A stretch of 64,000 bases of DNA from Gemmatales bacterium (GCA_026004675.1 BPJP01000004.1:248001-312000), one strand, 5' to 3'; shown: positions 21,370 through 31,818, counted from the first letter of the stretch. A program made the numbers and translations. The notes: generated by a model from the letters alone, not told the origin.

Positions 21370-21466
21370 AAAAGAAGTCTCACCGTGGCGAGCTGGAGAA
21401 AGGGATTCTATCCTTTGGCACGAGAACTGCCAGCGCCCGCCAGCGATGACGCGAAGAGGGAGAAGC

Positions 21467-24400
21467 CTACTTTTCAGCGACGAATTCTTGCGAATAAAGC
21501 GGCACGTGCCTGTAATAGACCTGAAGCATCAATATACGCAACGACGTAGACATGATTCGGCCTCCCGTCCGCTCGTAGGAATCGCGCGGATCCCAGGAAC
21601 CAGCCAGTCCCTCCTTCGTTTCCTGGGTGCTCACCAACAGATCGCGAAGTCGGCTGTTCCAGGTTTGCCAATGTCGGCCCTGCAAATGAAACATGACTTG
21701 CGTGGCGTGATACCAGTAATAGGAGGATTCGGCTCCGCGGCGAGGCAAATGTCTGAGCAGATACTCGGCGCCAGCCTGCATCCGCTTGTCGTCGCGTTTG
21801 ATGCCCAACAACTGCAAACTGAGTAATGCCTGAGCGGTCATGGCCGGAGAAGCGTTTCGTCCCGTGTAGCCAAATGTCCCTCCGACAGGTTGGTTGCTTT
21901 CGACCGAACGGAACCAGCGTTTGGCTCCGGCGAACGTTTTTTCGGGAACTTTCAAACCGGCCATTTCGCCACTCTTGAGTGCCATGACTTGCCAGCCGGT
22001 GACCGAAGTATCGCCTGGCTGGTTCGGCTGGTAGCGCCAGCCGCCCGTTCCCGCATGTTGTGCCTTGACGATGTAGTCGAGAGCGCGTTGGGCGGGTTCT
22101 CGAAATCGAGGATCGCGCGTCATCGCATACGCTTCAACGAGGGCGATAGCGGCGATGGCATGGGCATAGCAGGAACGGTACTGGTTCGGCGCCAGGTTGC
22201 CCTCCGCGGATTGTTGTTGGACGAGCCAGGTCAAAGCCCGCTTGACGGTATTCTGATATCGGCCGTGCTGGTGCGTATTGTTGGCGACCAAAAAGGGAAG
22301 CAGGGCCATGCCAGTCGCGGCCGAATCGGAGTGGGCGCTCCCGGCTCCAGAGCACCGGCGGTGGTTTCGGCAATTCTTGTGAAAATCATGCAGGCTCCAA
22401 CTACCATCGGCGTTTTGGTGCTCGGCCAACCAGCGCAGGCCCCGCGCGACCGCTTCTTCCGATTGCTTGTTGCCGCCGAACTTTTCGAGCACAGCCTTTG
22501 GATCACCGCGCAAGGCGTATCGGCTGCTTGCTGGCAGGATCGGCAAAGCAGACGGCCGGCGTCGGCTAAACGGTGCGGGTGTCCGGCGAGCGAATGGGCT
22601 GACTTCACCTGCCGTTCCGTCGAGCTGGTCAACTCGCAACTTGGGTCGTGCCAGCCCATTGGGCGACGTTACTCCTTCCTCCTTAGTGCTGTCGTCAACG
22701 GTGCTAATGGGACGTTGTTTCGCATTGGTTACCTTCGCACCATGAAGGGGAGCGATCATCGGGTCACTCTCGGCTGCAGGCGCAAAGGGGGAGGGCTCGA
22801 GAGAGGTAACGAGAGTCGGAGCGGCCTTCTGCGCCGTTGGGCGACGTCCCTTGTCGAAGGGGTTCTTGATTCCGCTCGGCAGCGGTTGTTCGATCTTGGG
22901 CGCTGTTGCTACATCGTTCAACGAAGGTCTTGCCGGCGCCACATTAGCAACTTTCGGACGCTGAGGAGAGGCGGGCATGGCCGAGTTGGCTGGATCTTGT
23001 CGCGGATTTTCGACTTTTGGTCCCGTTACCAATGCGGGAATGGGTTTTGGTTCTGGTTCCGGTCGACCAGTTGCCGGTAGCTCTTCCTTTGTGCTAGGGA
23101 CGGCTTGGAGGGCGGAAGCTAACGCATCTCGTTTGATCGTCAGTTTGAGCTTTTGTCTTCGAGCTGGTCGGTCGGCGGCAGGTGCCAATTTGGCTTCAGC
23201 GGTAGGCGGTCCTTTAGGCTGAATAGGCATCGCCTTCGCGACGGAGGGTTGTTCTTCAACGATCGTTGGCGTGGGCGTTTGCCGCGGTGTTTCGATACGT
23301 AAGGAATCGAAGGGCACCAGCGTCGATGCGGGACGCGCCGGCGGCGTGGTCGGTGGTTCAGGCAGGCTTTCTTGAACGACGACCGGGTTCGGCGGCGCGA
23401 AACGCCGAACGAGACGGGAGTGTTGGAGAGTAGGCTTGGGTGAAGGTGGCTCGATCGTCACGCGCTTGGGAGCCACGAAAGGAAGAGTCGGACTCGTTTG
23501 GGGTGTTTTGACGGTCACTGCTTTTTCGGAGATTGGTTCAGCAGGACCGGCTGCCCTTTCTATTTTGGGTACGGTCGCGGTCGGCAGTGCCTCGAGATCA
23601 GCGACTTTCTCGAAGGCCTTGATGCTTTCGTCAACCGTCTGGTTCGAAAAAGCCATTTGGGTCAATTCGGTTTCCCGAATTTGTTCGACGATTTGCTTGC
23701 CGACTTGCCAGATGCTGAATAGCAGGACCAAGAGAAGGTGCAGCATGACGCTGGCGAGAAAGAATCGGCCTGCTGTCGCTTTTTCGAGAAGCCAGCCGTG
23801 GCTGTAGTAAAGCAGAGCAACCAGAGCCGCTAGCAACCCCGTCAGCAGAAGGACCTTCCACCACCACATTGCCACCATGTTCCATCGGCTTGTATCCCAT
23901 TCGGTAGCGGCATAAACTTCCTGGGCGGAGCTGACGTAGAGGTGGTTGATGCCGTCTCGTTCACGAGCGAAGACAAGAGTAAATCCCTCCGGCGACAGTC
24001 CTGGTTCGGTTTCATGGGCGGGAGTGTTGATAGCCGGGCCGAGGTTCTCCACGATGCCGATTTTGCCATCCTCGTAGCGGACACGATACAGGTCCAAATT
24101 GACCGGTTCTCCCTCCCGAGCCGGCCGATCCGAAGCGAAATACAAAAAACCGCGTGAAAAGTAAGGAGCGCCTTCGTTCGTGTCAGGTCGATTCAAATCG
24201 GCTAATGCCTCCGCTGCCGGCCAATCCTCGTCTTTCGAACGGCGGACGCTGCGAAACAGGTCGAATTGTTGTCCGCCGGGATGAGCGCGAATGGTTACAT
24301 TGAGTTTGCCAGGGTCTGGTTCGCCATGGTTCATTTCTGGGGTTCGATTCGAGGAGAAGAAAAGCCGCAATTCCTCGTCGTCGATAGCGGGATCGTACTC

Positions 24401-24952
24401 ATGGGCGGCGGTGTTGATTTTCGGACCGAGGTTTCTTGGCGTACTCCAGCCGGCGGCGGTGAGCTTTGCGACATAAAGATCGAATCCCCCCTGGCCACCC
24501 GGCCGATCGGAATAGAAATACAGCGTTTTTCCATCGCGGCTGATGACGGGTCCCAAGTCATGACCAGCCGAGTTGAGTTCGCGGACCGGCTCCGCTTTCT
24601 GCCATTCGCCGTCTGAAAAACGCGAACGGTAGATATCGGCATCACCACCTGTCGGCTTGAACGAGAAGTAGAGAGTGGCCCCGTTATCCGCGAAGCGGGG
24701 GGTGAGCAGGTTGCCTTCCACGCCGTCGATAAGTCCGTCGAGGAAGCTGGCGTCTTCCCAAAGAACTTGGCGCGGTATACCCTGTTCCGCCGGCCATTTC
24801 TTGCCCCCGTCGGCGGAGACGTACCAATCCGTTCGTCTAGGCGCTACCCACCAGGCGAAGATAATCAGTAAAACCAGTCCCAAAGCCACCGGCGCGTACC
24901 AGGACAAAGCGATTCTTCGCAGCGGCGGCCACAAGCTTCGGAAGTTCAGCAT
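21467..24952 (-). CDS. PD40 propeller / TonB-like anchor / Pro-rich arm / cyclase-fold toroid protein
   Basis: A 1161-residue composite protein. After an N-terminal transmembrane helix (about 18-37), residues 70-350 carry TolB-like PD40 repeats ([55 protein letters not shown]). A second helix (about 361-385) returns the chain inward, and a third (about 396-417) contains S401-VML-H405, the SxxxH pattern of TonB/TolA anchors. About 400 residues rich in Pro, Lys and Ala follow, then a C-terminal alpha/alpha toroid (about 825-1161) with squalene-cyclase/prenyltransferase-type repeats ([32 protein letters not shown]). The DxDD cyclase acid motif is not obvious. ExbD and ExbB lie immediately upstream on the same strand. 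The start at 24952 (MLNFRSLW) is preferred to one 13 codons upstream. Confidence 0.8.
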   Translation of the reverse strand: MLNFRSLWPPLRRIALSWYAPVALGLVLLIIFAWWVAPRRTDWYVSADGGKKWPAEQGIPRQVLWEDASFLDGLIDGVEGNLLTPRFADNGATLYFSFKPTGGDADIYRSRFSDGEWQKAEPVRELNSAGHDLGPVISRDGKTLYFYSDRPGGQGGFDLYVAKLTAAGWSTPRNLGPKINTAAHEYDPAIDDEELRLFFSSNRTPEMNHGEPDPGKLNVTIRAHPGGQQFDLFRSVRRSKDEDWPAAEALADLNRPDTNEGAPYFSRGFLYFASDRPAREGEPVNLDLYRVRYEDGKIGIVENLGPAINTPAHETEPGLSPEGFTLVFARERDGINHLYVSSAQEVYAATEWDTSRWNMVAMWWWKVLLLTGLLAALVALLYYSHGWLLEKATAGRFFLASVMLHLLLVLLFSIWQVGKQIVEQIRETELTQMAFSNQTVDESIKAFEKVADLEALPTATVPKIERAAGPAEPISEKAVTVKTPQTSPTLPFVAPKRVTIEPPSPKPTLQHSRLVRRFAPPNPVVVQESLPEPPTTPPARPASTLVPFDSLRIETPRQTPTPTIVEEQPSVAKAMPIQPKGPPTAEAKLAPAADRPARRQKLKLTIKRDALASALQAVPSTKEELPATGRPEPEPKPIPALVTGPKVENPRQDPANSAMPASPQRPKVANVAPARPSLNDVATAPKIEQPLPSGIKNPFDKGRRPTAQKAAPTLVTSLEPSPFAPAAESDPMIAPLHGAKVTNAKQRPISTVDDSTKEEGVTSPNGLARPKLRVDQLDGTAGEVSPFARRTPAPFSRRRPSALPILPASSRYALRGDPKAVLEKFGGNKQSEEAVARGLRWLAEHQNADGSWSLHDFHKNCRNHRRCSGAGSAHSDSAATGMALLPFLVANNTHQHGRYQNTVKRALTWLVQQQSAEGNLAPNQYRSCYAHAIAAIALVEAYAMTRDPRFREPAQRALDYIVKAQHAGTGGWRYQPNQPGDTSVTGWQVMALKSGEMAGLKVPEKTFAGAKRWFRSVESNQPVGGTFGYTGRNASPAMTAQALLSLQLLGIKRDDKRMQAGAEYLLRHLPRRGAESSYYWYHATQVMFHLQGRHWQTWNSRLRDLLVSTQETKEGLAGSWDPRDSYERTGGRIMSTSLRILMLQVYYRHVPLYSQEFVAEK

Positions 24953-25001
24953 GTCGGCTCCTTTGTCGCTGATGACACAAGGCGGGCACACGCACCTACG
25001 C

Positions 25002-25409
25002 TCATACTTCCTGTTCCACGCGGCAAGTGAATTTCAAACCTGTTTTTTGACAAAGAGAAATCGGCCTGGCCACGAAGCGCCACGCGGCCCGACCATCGGC
25101 GCGAATGAGCACTTGTTTGTGCGGTGCCACTTCTGCCGTTTTCTTCAAAAAAGCCAGTAACAGGTCTTCGCTCATTTTCTTCTGCATCACCTTGTAGTGG
25201 CCATCCTTCGTCACGTTGATGACCAGTGTCTGGGAACTCGCGAGCGATTCATTGGCAAACGCCACTTCCGCCAGGGCAATCGTCTGGTCGAACTCCTGCT
25301 TTTCGAAGCGCGTAGCGACCAGAAAAAAGATCAACAACAAAAAAACCACGTCGATCATCGGCGTCAGGTTCGGATCGGCATTCGACGAATCACTTGTTGG
25401 AATGCGCAT
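25002..25409 (-). CDS. exbD: ExbD/TolR-type biopolymer transport protein
   Basis: A 135-residue protein with a short cytoplasmic N-terminus and one transmembrane helix containing LTPMIDVVFLLLIFFLVA; the Asp is the conserved proton-path residue of ExbD/TolR. The periplasmic domain continues with VINVTKDGHYKV and VLIRADGRAAWRFV. It forms the stator with the ExbB homologue encoded 56 bases upstream and would energise the SxxxH-anchored protein encoded 49 bases downstream. Confidence 0.93.
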   Translation of the reverse strand: MRIPTSDSSNADPNLTPMIDVVFLLLIFFLVATRFEKQEFDQTIALAEVAFANESLASSQTLVINVTKDGHYKVMQKKMSEDLLLAFLKKTAEVAPHKQVLIRADGRAAWRFVARPISLCQKTGLKFTCRVEQEV

Positions 25410-25465
25410 GCCAGGTATCTCCTCGATTCATGACCACAACGCTGGTTCGGCCTCAGACGAGGGCT

Positions 25466-26317
25466 TCAATTGTCTGCCGTAACCAGTTCGGCATTGGCAG
25501 ATTGTTTGCTTCGTTTTCGCAGAGGCTGCATGGCCGAGAGTTGGGCCGGGCATTCGATCAACAGTTCGTCGATTTGCCGCATGAATTTGTCGATGCGGTT
25601 GTTGAAAAAGGCGGCAAACAGCAGGGACGGAATAGCGATGCTCAGGCCGGCGGCGGTAGTAAGCAAAGCGAGGTAAATGCCTTCGGCAAGAACTTGTGCT
25701 TTGCCTCCCAATCCCTGCGTGCTGGCTGTCTTGAAGGCGATGATCATGCCCACGACCGTTCCGAGCAGACCGACCAACGGCGCGATGCTTCCGACCACAT
25801 TGAGCGGGCGGATCCGGCTGCGCAACGTCGCGACCTCGCGCACCATCGCGTCTTCGAGCGATTTTTCCACTTCCGGAACCGGCCGGCCTGCGCGAAGAAC
25901 CCCCGCATGAAGGATGCTGGCTGCCGGCGACGGGTTGTGCTCGCATAATTCGCGATACTGTTCCGTCTCGCTCTCCTCCTTCTCCAGCAATTCGCGCAAT
26001 CCCAGTACAAACGTCAGCGGAATCGTTTTCGCTTGCGTCATGTTGACCAGACGTTCGAGGATCACCATGACGGCAGCCAAGGAAAACAAACCAAGCACTG
26101 CCATGAAAATCCAGCCGCTCCAGCCGCTGTCTCGGATCATTCCGAGAACCGTGTTGCTGTCTTCCTGCGGTGGCAACGTGGCCTTTTCATCGGAATCTGA
26201 CGATGAACCAACATCGGGAATTTGCTCGCCGCCTGGCTTCGGTCCGTCCTGGGCTGACAATGACGGAACCAGAACGGCGACAAACAAGAACAAACACCAC
26301 AATGAAATGCGATTCAT
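25466..26317 (-). CDS. exbB: MotA/TolQ/ExbB proton channel protein
   Basis: A 283-residue protein with a cleavable-looking signal peptide (LFLFVAVLVPSLSAQ) and an acidic spacer before the first channel helix (WIFMAVLGLFSLAAVMVIL, about 69-90). The two remaining helices hold the family core IRPLNVVGSIAPLVGLLGTV and LLTTAAGLSIAIPSLLFAAF. The extra N-terminal periplasmic segment is frequent in planctomycete and Bacteroidetes-type ExbB proteins. Proton channel partner of the ExbD encoded next. Confidence 0.93.
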   Translation of the reverse strand: MNRISLWCLFLFVAVLVPSLSAQDGPKPGGEQIPDVGSSSDSDEKATLPPQEDSNTVLGMIRDSGWSGWIFMAVLGLFSLAAVMVILERLVNMTQAKTIPLTFVLGLRELLEKEESETEQYRELCEHNPSPAASILHAGVLRAGRPVPEVEKSLEDAMVREVATLRSRIRPLNVVGSIAPLVGLLGTVVGMIIAFKTASTQGLGGKAQVLAEGIYLALLTTAAGLSIAIPSLLFAAFFNNRIDKFMRQIDELLIECPAQLSAMQPLRKRSKQSANAELVTADN

Positions 26318-26397
26318 GGAGGACTCCTTCAGCGTGGCGGGAAAATACCTTTGGCTAAGGCAACGTCAACCGCTCAGGCAGTTGCCTCGTTGATGCA

Positions 26398-29300
26398 TCA
26401 TTTCTGCAAGCTCTGCAACAGTCGTTTACCGTCCGCCGCTTGCGAAGTATCTGGAAATTTCTCAATCAAGGTTTGCAGGACCTTAATCGATTGTTCCTTT
26501 TTCTTTTGATCGCGGTAGCAGAGAGCCAGCGAATAGTAGGCTTTGGCTTGCCATTCTTTGAAAGGGAAATCCAGCACAGCGGCAAAATGTACGATAGCAT
26601 CGCTGAACTTCTTCTGTTCCTGGGCGGCGGCGCCGATCATGAACCGCGCGCGGGCTGCTGTCTGCGTAATCTTTCCGGGCACGGCCACCTGCTCGAAAAC
26701 CGCTACAGCTTGCTGGTAGTTTTTTTCGCGGAAATAGCTCAGCCCCACGCCATAGCGGGCATCATCGATCTGGGGAAACTTGGGGTACTGTCGAATCAAT
26801 TCCTGATAATGTTTTCGGCTGTCCGCCCATTGCTCTAATTCCTTGTGGCACGTTCCAGCTCGGTACAAAGCCCGAGCGTGATAAGCAGGCACTTTCAACT
26901 GAATGATCTTCGCATAATAGGGCAGCGCTTCCTTGTATTTGGCGTCATGAAACAAACATTCTCCGGCAAGACAGGTAGCATCGGCGACATACTCGCCGTC
27001 GGGATGCTCGCGGAGCTGGTCAACCAATATAGCCGCCGCGTCGGCATACTTTTTCTGCTGGTAGAGAACCGCTCCGAGTTTGTGTTGCAGGCTTTCATGC
27101 AGTTTCGTCTTCTTATCCGCCAGTTTTAGCCCGTTGCGAAAGGCCTGTTCGGACCGGTCGAACTTCGTGAGCTTTTCATAGTAGCTTCCGACACGGAACC
27201 AGCTGTCGGCGGCATGCCGGCTCCTGGGAAACTGGGTGGCCAGCTTCTCGAAGACATCGGCCGATTCCTGGTTGGCTGGAATCGCAGCTCCCTTCGACAG
27301 GGCGAAGCCAAGCTCGTAATACGCATCGTCGTAATCGGGATCATCCGCAAGGACCTGCTTCAATTGGCTGACAGCCAGATCGAACTGTTTGAGGCCCGCC
27401 TGGCAGCGCGCGAGATAGAATCGAGCCAAGATGGCATCTTCCTTGTCTTTCGGCTGAGTCGCCAGGAACGCCGTCAGGTCTTTGACGCCGTGTTCGAACT
27501 GGCCGAGCGCTTCATAGGCCAGGCCGCGACGAAAGAGAGCACGTCGAGCAAGATCACTTTGCTTGTCGTTATCGAGCAGTCGGCTATAGGAGGCGACAGC
27601 TTGCTTGAGGTCGTTTTTCGCGGACCAGGTTCGACCCATTTCATAAAGGGCATAGGCAACCAGCGGGCTTTGGGGATGTCGTTGGATCAAATTCTGGAAA
27701 TGGGATAGAGCTTCATCGAATTTGCCGGCGGCAAAGGCGATTTCGCCGAGTTCGAAGCGGGCGGCAGGAGCCTGGGAACGGTCCCCGAATTGAGACAAAA
27801 GACGTTGCAACGTCTGGACCGCTTGCTGGTCCTGTTTCAGCTGTCGCTGGCTCTTGGCGAGAAACAACAACGCCTCGTCGGCCCGTTCCCCCTTCGGTGA
27901 CAGGCTGTACGACCGTTGCAATGCCTCCGCTGCCTGGTCAAATTTTTCCGTGTCGAACAAGCAACGACCAAGCAAGAAATCCACTTGTGCCTTGTTCTCG
28001 GCATCTTTCAGTTTGGCAGCGATAGAGCGCAAAAACTCGATGGCACCGTCAGATTTTTTCATCAAGTACAATGCCCAGCCGATACCGAGAGCGGCACGGC
28101 CGTCGTCGGGAGCGATTGCGAGCAAACGGCGGTAGAAAGCTTCGGCCTTGGCTGGTTCAGGGCGGTCTGCTTTGAGATAGCTTTCGCCAGCGATAAAGAG
28201 AACGTCGGCGGTGAACTCTTTGCGTGCGACAAACTCCGGATTGGCCAGATAGTCTTCGGCATACTTGCGGGCGGCGGCAAGATCGGCCGTCTGTAACGCG
28301 GTTAGAGCCGCCAAATATTGCGCCTGGGCGGCGAGTGGACTCTTGCCATGCTTTTTGGCGAAATTGGCGAACAAGGCCGCCGACTCTTTCCGACGGGCGG
28401 CTTGGGCGTAGATCGCACGAATCCGCGTGAATTCCATGCGAGGCAAAAACGCGCTGTCACCCGACTGGGCCATGATCCGATCAAGCAACGCGACGGCATC
28501 GGCCGGCTTCGCCGACTCGATCAGCGATTCGGCCAGCAGGCAGGCCGCTTCGGCGGTATCGCCTTTCAAATTCCTGCTGATCACCTGATTCAAGATGGCC
28601 TGGGCCTGGTTCCACTTTTTCTCGGCGGCATAACAACGACCAGCTCCAATCAAAGCCTGACCGAGATATTCGCTCTTGGGAAAGCGACGCGGCAGAGACT
28701 GGTACAGCCCCAGTGCTCGACTGAACTGTTTCTGGTCGTAGGCACAAAGCGCCTGCTGAATCAAGGCGTAATCGGCGTGTTCATAGTCTTCGGCGGCAGC
28801 TGCTTTGGCAAATGCCTTTTCCGCTTCTCCCAGCTTCCTCTGTGCCAGGAGACATTCTCCCAGCCGGATCCAGCATTCGTTGGCATACTCGCTCTTGGGG
28901 AATTTCCGCAACAACACCTGGTAGGTCGCGGAAGCTTCCGAGTAACGCTCGAGCTCCTCCTGCGTCACGCCGAGCGAGTAATAGACATCGCCAAGATCTG
29001 GGCTATCCGGATAATCTTTGACGGCCTTTTGATAAGCCACCAACGCTTGCTCTCGTTTGCCTGCTTGGATCAGCGCATCCCCTTGATGCAAGAGCGCTTT
29101 GACTGCCAGTTTTCCTTTGGGAAATCTCGCTGCCACTTGAGCGAAGATGTCGGCCGACTTTTGCCAGTCGTCGGGTTTCTTTGTCGCGGACGCCCGATAA
29201 AAGGTCGCCAGCCCGTAGTTGAAATAGGCCGCTTCGATGTTCGCGAATTTTGGGAATTGTTTGACCAGCTGTTCGTAAGTGGCGGCGGCTTCAGGATACT

Positions 29301-29562
29301 TTTTCGCCAGCAACTGGCAAACGCCCAGGTTGTAGTACGCCTTTTCGATGGGAAAATCCTTGGCGTACTCCTTGATGAGCTTCTGATAAAGGGGAATGGC
29401 ACTGGCATATTCGCCGAGGCTTTGCACTTTAAAGGCGTTGCGATAAATGGCTTCGGCTGCTTTCGTGCGTTCCTGGCCTTGGCTAGGAGCCGTCGACAAG
29501 AACAGAAGCAACGCGATACCGAAAAACGCCACCACGCCCCGTAGCCCGAGTACCTTCCCCAT
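26398..29562 (-). CDS. Giant secreted tetratricopeptide-repeat protein
   Basis: A 1054-residue protein with a signal peptide (VVAFFGIALLLFLSTAPSQGQ) followed by about 25 TPR units across its whole length (repeated A.Y..G......YAEA...Y......FP.S). Many units carry the FPKS/YP.S ending typical of CpoB/YbgF, BamD and the outer-membrane TPR lipoproteins, but no lipobox Cys is present. It would act as a periplasmic protein-protein scaffold. It is 80 bases upstream of exbB on the same strand, which suggests it works with the ExbB/ExbD/PD40 assembly in the way CpoB works with Tol. The repeats are divergent at DNA level and reading frame is intact. Confidence 0.85.
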   Translation of the reverse strand: MGKVLGLRGVVAFFGIALLLFLSTAPSQGQERTKAAEAIYRNAFKVQSLGEYASAIPLYQKLIKEYAKDFPIEKAYYNLGVCQLLAKKYPEAAATYEQLVKQFPKFANIEAAYFNYGLATFYRASATKKPDDWQKSADIFAQVAARFPKGKLAVKALLHQGDALIQAGKREQALVAYQKAVKDYPDSPDLGDVYYSLGVTQEELERYSEASATYQVLLRKFPKSEYANECWIRLGECLLAQRKLGEAEKAFAKAAAAEDYEHADYALIQQALCAYDQKQFSRALGLYQSLPRRFPKSEYLGQALIGAGRCYAAEKKWNQAQAILNQVISRNLKGDTAEAACLLAESLIESAKPADAVALLDRIMAQSGDSAFLPRMEFTRIRAIYAQAARRKESAALFANFAKKHGKSPLAAQAQYLAALTALQTADLAAARKYAEDYLANPEFVARKEFTADVLFIAGESYLKADRPEPAKAEAFYRRLLAIAPDDGRAALGIGWALYLMKKSDGAIEFLRSIAAKLKDAENKAQVDFLLGRCLFDTEKFDQAAEALQRSYSLSPKGERADEALLFLAKSQRQLKQDQQAVQTLQRLLSQFGDRSQAPAARFELGEIAFAAGKFDEALSHFQNLIQRHPQSPLVAYALYEMGRTWSAKNDLKQAVASYSRLLDNDKQSDLARRALFRRGLAYEALGQFEHGVKDLTAFLATQPKDKEDAILARFYLARCQAGLKQFDLAVSQLKQVLADDPDYDDAYYELGFALSKGAAIPANQESADVFEKLATQFPRSRHAADSWFRVGSYYEKLTKFDRSEQAFRNGLKLADKKTKLHESLQHKLGAVLYQQKKYADAAAILVDQLREHPDGEYVADATCLAGECLFHDAKYKEALPYYAKIIQLKVPAYHARALYRAGTCHKELEQWADSRKHYQELIRQYPKFPQIDDARYGVGLSYFREKNYQQAVAVFEQVAVPGKITQTAARARFMIGAAAQEQKKFSDAIVHFAAVLDFPFKEWQAKAYYSLALCYRDQKKKEQSIKVLQTLIEKFPDTSQAADGKRLLQSLQK

Positions 29563-29953
29563 GCTGCTTCCTCCACTGCGCTGGCCATCGCATTCCAGTG
29601 TGCCCGATCTCCTTTGCCTCGCTCAAGCTGACGGCATCGTCATGCAACCAGCGGCGCGCCTCATCGTAATCGGCGGTGCCCGACGCTGCAACTTGTTGCC
29701 AGACAAATCGCATCCCTTAAAACTTTCCAGTCCGGGAATGGTCGGTTGCGGATGCCATTCTTGAAACCCGAGGCGGGAAAGAGCTTGGCCTTGTTGGTGC
29801 GAGTCGATGGCGGGCCTTTATATTGTTCGATGATTTGCGTCGCTGTTTTATTGCACGAGAAATGGGTCGCGTGCCAGCTTTGGTCCAAAGCGCGAAATTC
29901 GGCTTCCGCGAAGAAGTTTTTTACGCGTTGGCGACATCAAGTTGAGGTCGCGT
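29563..29953. other. Intergenic region between TPR and S41 genes
   Basis: A 391-base spacer. On the minus strand there are two overlapping short open frames (75-76 codons) without recognisable homology or a good ribosome site. No terminator or repeat stands out. It probably carries the promoter of the TPR-exbB-exbD-PD40 cluster. Confidence 0.4.
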
Positions 29954-31453
29954 TTACTGCAGCTTTTGCCTTAACCGCCGCCAGCCGGCATGCAGTTGCG
30001 GATCGATCATAGGGTCGTCGAGGGGGAGGCTGTTCTTCGCTGTTCCTGGGCGAAGCGTTTGCCATTGCCACCATTCATGCAGCCGATCGCGGAGTTTGGG
30101 GCTGAGGCGGACTTCGTTATCGGGACGGACGCCCCAATCGTCATTGGGTTTGCTGTCTGGAAAGCGGTGCAGGTTTTTGCCGCTGGGTCGATTGAAAGTG
30201 CCGCTCGTAAGCAGCATGCCGGCACCTGGAAAGCGGAGGCTCAAATAGGTTTGCACGCTCGCTTTGCCTCGGGTGCGCTGCCCCACCAACTCGCCGCGCT
30301 TGTAATCCCTGATTGCCGACGCGATCAACTCTGCCGCGCCAGAAGTCTTGGCGTTGATGAGAACAACCAGCGGAATGTCGGTGAAATCCTCGACAGGATA
30401 GTCACCGCCCGCCAAATCAGCGAATTTGCCATAAACCCTCGGCTGGGGATCGCTTCGGCTCTTGATGGTCGCTACCGTCTTTTCTCCAACCAGTGAAAGG
30501 GCGATGGCGATCGACTCGTTGAGATGGCCTCTCGGCGACCAGCGCAGGTCCAGGATAAGACCCCGCAACCCCTCTGCTTTCAGCGACTTGATCGCTGACG
30601 CAAACTGATTGGCGGAGCCTCGTTCCAAGGTGGCAAGCCGAATCAAGCCAATCTTGTTTTTTCCATCGAGCCAGAAATCCCACTGGTTGTTTTCACGCCT
30701 CTTGACGCCGAAAACCGCTTCCGCTTCATAAACAGCCGGAAAAAGGGTGGCCAGCCATTGCGACTGGGTTCGTGGCCGATAAACAGTCAAGCGGATCGCT
30801 TCCACCTCGCCAGGGTTGTAACCGTAGACCACTTTCGAGATGGCCGCTAGCGTCTCCTGGTTATCGCCAATCGGTTTACCATTAATCAGGCGGATTTCGT
30901 CACCGGGCAACACCCCAGCTTGTTGGGCGGGACTGCCCGGAACCACGTCTTGCACGAAGAGTGGCCCTGTTCCCAGGTTTTCGCGTATTTCCAGCCCAAA
31001 GATTGGTTGGCTGCCATAAGATCGTTGCAGATCCCGCCCAGTCATCACTCGGGTGTGAGGGTCAAGAAAGCGGGCGATCTCCCGAAGACAGGCGATCAAA
31101 TCATCGTGCCCACCAAGCCAACGGACATCGCCGATTTCCTGGCGTAACCGGGTGACGAGTTGGGATTGGGTGCCGTTCGCCAGAGCGGCCTTGATCTCTT
31201 TTTCGAGCCGGGGAGGCACCGGTTGTCGCGCCGATTGATACAACCCCCGCAATCCCGCCGTCAACAGGTCGGCCGCTTCCACCGGCCTGGCATAGTGGCT
31301 CGCAATATCATCTACGGTGACGAGGAGGACACTGCTGAATTGCTGGGCACGGGCCAAAGGCAACAGCGGAGGCCGCAATTCATCAGCGATGTCGACCGCC
31401 AAAACAACTGGTACCAAAACGAGTAGTATTCCGCAGCAGCCTACCGCACGCAT
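29954..31453 (-). CDS. S41 family (C-terminal-processing-type) peptidase with PDZ domain
   Basis: A 499-residue exported serine protease. It starts with a signal peptide (CCGILLVLVPVVLA), then a helical domain, a PDZ domain (about 150-240, VQDVVPGSPAQQAGVLPGDEI) and the S41 catalytic core. The nucleophile is the Ser in INAKTSGAAELIASA and the general base Lys in GQRTRGKASVQT; both conserved positions are present, so it should be active. Family members trim C-termini of periplasmic proteins. It lies upstream of the TPR gene in the same direction, but the 391-base gap leaves co-transcription uncertain. Confidence 0.88.
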   Translation of the reverse strand: MRAVGCCGILLVLVPVVLAVDIADELRPPLLPLARAQQFSSVLLVTVDDIASHYARPVEAADLLTAGLRGLYQSARQPVPPRLEKEIKAALANGTQSQLVTRLRQEIGDVRWLGGHDDLIACLREIARFLDPHTRVMTGRDLQRSYGSQPIFGLEIRENLGTGPLFVQDVVPGSPAQQAGVLPGDEIRLINGKPIGDNQETLAAISKVVYGYNPGEVEAIRLTVYRPRTQSQWLATLFPAVYEAEAVFGVKRRENNQWDFWLDGKNKIGLIRLATLERGSANQFASAIKSLKAEGLRGLILDLRWSPRGHLNESIAIALSLVGEKTVATIKSRSDPQPRVYGKFADLAGGDYPVEDFTDIPLVVLINAKTSGAAELIASAIRDYKRGELVGQRTRGKASVQTYLSLRFPGAGMLLTSGTFNRPSGKNLHRFPDSKPNDDWGVRPDNEVRLSPKLRDRLHEWWQWQTLRPGTAKNSLPLDDPMIDPQLHAGWRRLRQKLQ

Positions 31454-31620
31454 CGCTCACCTCCTCGAACTTCGTCAGGCAAGTATTGTAGACGAGCAGG
31501 TTGGCTGGCAGAAGCCCAATCGGAATGCCCGAACAGGCAATCATAGGGAGCTAACTTAAAACATACGCCGCTGCCCAGGCTTTGCCTGGGAATCGGCTGG
31601 CGCGAGGCTTGGCCTTGATC

Positions 31621-31634
31621 ACCGTCAGTTGACG
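31621..31634. repeat. Dispersed palindrome family A, copy 1
   Basis: Reads ACCGTCAGTTGACGG; the arms CCGTCA and TGACGG pair around a 2-base centre. Shares the AGTTGACGG half with copies 2 and 3. Confidence 0.6.
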
Positions 31635-31660
31635 GCACCAACCCAAGGCGATCAGCGAAA

Positions 31661-31680
31661 CCACCGTTAGTTGACGGTGG
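31661..31680. repeat. Dispersed palindrome family A, copy 2
   Basis: Reads CCACCGTTAGTTGACGGTGG, a perfect 7-base stem (CCACCGT/ACGGTGG) with a 6-base loop. Its central 18 bases are the exact reverse complement of the copy at 63092-63109. Confidence 0.75.
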
Positions 31681-31772
31681 CTAAGCCGGCGCTAAATAGT
31701 GCCGGTGCTGCCATCGTTCATCGAAGAGCACGCAGCAGACCAGCAGACCCAGCGATGAAATCCGCCGCGCCA

Positions 31773-31792
31773 TTCCTACTTGTCTGTAGGAA
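31773..31792. repeat. Palindrome family B, copy 1
   Basis: TTCCTAC at 31773-31779 and GTAGGAA at 31786-31792 form a 7-base stem with a 6-base loop. Confidence 0.65.
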
Positions 31793-31818
31793 ATCAAACG
31801 ACATGAAATCCGGCTAAA

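Noticed and set aside
28318..29544. 408-codon plus-strand open frame opposite the TPR gene
   Set aside because: Repeat-driven shadow of the TPR units; no start context.
26398..29562. Regular periodicity suggesting a direct-repeat or CRISPR-like array
   Set aside because: The period is about 102-108 bases and follows TPR codon structure; DNA copies are divergent and no spacers exist.
29483..29888. Small genes in the gap upstream of the TPR gene
   Set aside because: Two overlapping short frames with no ribosome site or family; one also overlaps the start of the TPR gene.
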